Part shown: in pieces, positions 63,945 to 64,000 of the stretch
Layout: each line of letters begins with the position of its first letter
Position numbering within the stretch: position 1 is the first letter of the stretch
From: Roseobacter sp. SK209-2-6
GTDB lineage: Bacteria > Pseudomonadota > Alphaproteobacteria > Rhodobacterales > Rhodobacteraceae
Direction of reading: 5' to 3'
DNA length: 64,000 bases
Assembly (NCBI RefSeq): GCF_000169455.1
Contig: NZ_AAYC01000008.1
Span: forward strand, 148,345 to 212,344
Notes under the pieces: generated by a model
The model's database searches: none
What the model saw: only the letters and a program-made list of their open reading frames with translations
Told to the model about the DNA's origin: nothing
Translations under genes and position numbers: made by a program

Positions 63945-64000
63945 CTAGCCTGCCGTTTTGCCCGAAATAGCTTCGAGGGTATTCGCGCCAGTCATGAGAG
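63945..64000 (-). CDS. Possible C-terminal end of a gene running in from beyond the window
   Basis: Minus-strand frame with codons for LMTGANTLEAISGKTAG then TAG at 63945. It is open to the window edge and has GC-rich third positions like its neighbours. Too short to identify; it may also be chance. Confidence 0.25.
   Translation of the reverse strand, partial: LMTGANTLEAISGKTAG

Noticed and set aside
1..64000. CRISPR arrays, rRNA genes, prophage and insertion sequences
   Set aside because: No regularly spaced repeats, rRNA-like blocks, transposase or phage structural genes were seen.

Overview
The window reads as chromosome of a marine alphaproteobacterium of the Rhodobacteraceae (Roseobacter group). 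This placement is inference from gene content and order: a chvI-chvG-hprK-rapZ-EIIA-HPr cluster divergent from pckA, a long acyl-CoA dehydrogenase of the methylsuccinyl-CoA (ethylmalonyl-CoA pathway) type, families typical of the group (DUF6473, DUF1491, DUF2237, TIGR02466), and protein sequences of roseobacter character. No rRNA, tRNA, CRISPR array, prophage or intact insertion sequence was seen.

Layout. 1-7.7 kb (mostly +): PagL-like outer-membrane protein, trpA, an FMN alpha-hydroxy-acid dehydrogenase, a sulfotransferase-like protein, rplY, pth, a class C beta-lactamase-fold hydrolase and two small enzymes. 7.7-13.6 kb (-): an ammonium transporter fused to a chemoreceptor signalling domain, trpB, a DUF1127 protein and a secreted alpha/beta hydrolase. 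13.7-28.0 kb (-): the S10/spc ribosomal protein cluster. It is unusual in being cut into blocks: rpsJ-rplC-rplD-rplW, then a terminator and a divergent secreted protein; rplB-rpsS-rplV-rpsC-rplP, then a terminator and about 3.8 kb of accessory genes; rpmC-rpsQ-rplN-rplX-rplE-rpsN-rpsH-rplF-rplR-rpsE-rpmD, then a terminator, with rplO and secY absent from the expected place. GC-rich repeat-like DNA lies in or near the interruptions, and a contact-dependent-inhibition immunity homologue sits between tuf and rpsJ.

28.2-33.7 kb (-): the immunity-like gene, tuf, a lipoprotein and parC. 34-38.4 kb (+): an SH3-domain exported protein, a short-chain dehydrogenase, a small HIG1-like membrane protein, a PduO-type cobalamin adenosyltransferase and etfBA. 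38.5-45.9 kb: DUF6473, 3-hydroxybutyryl-CoA dehydrogenase, then a seven-gene minus-strand operon joining the ChvG/ChvI envelope-stress two-component system to HPr kinase, RapZ, a mannose-type EIIA, HPr and an acyltransferase. 46-53.5 kb: pckA, dgt, a cation diffusion facilitator, a TauE/SafE permease, the methylsuccinyl-CoA-type dehydrogenase and a META-domain lipoprotein. 53.5-63.1 kb (-): housekeeping run folK, rpoZ, rel/spoT, DUF2062, pdxJ, LysE, acpS, lepB, rnc, era, DUF1491, recO. 63.2 kb: a NYN-domain protein.

The strongest lead is the 822-residue ammonium transporter-chemoreceptor fusion at 7738-10206, which would couple ammonium binding or transport directly to the CheA/CheW pathway. 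Second are the segmented ribosomal cluster with its internal terminators, promoters and inserted genes, and a lipoprotein gene broken at a six-G run (20510-20838).
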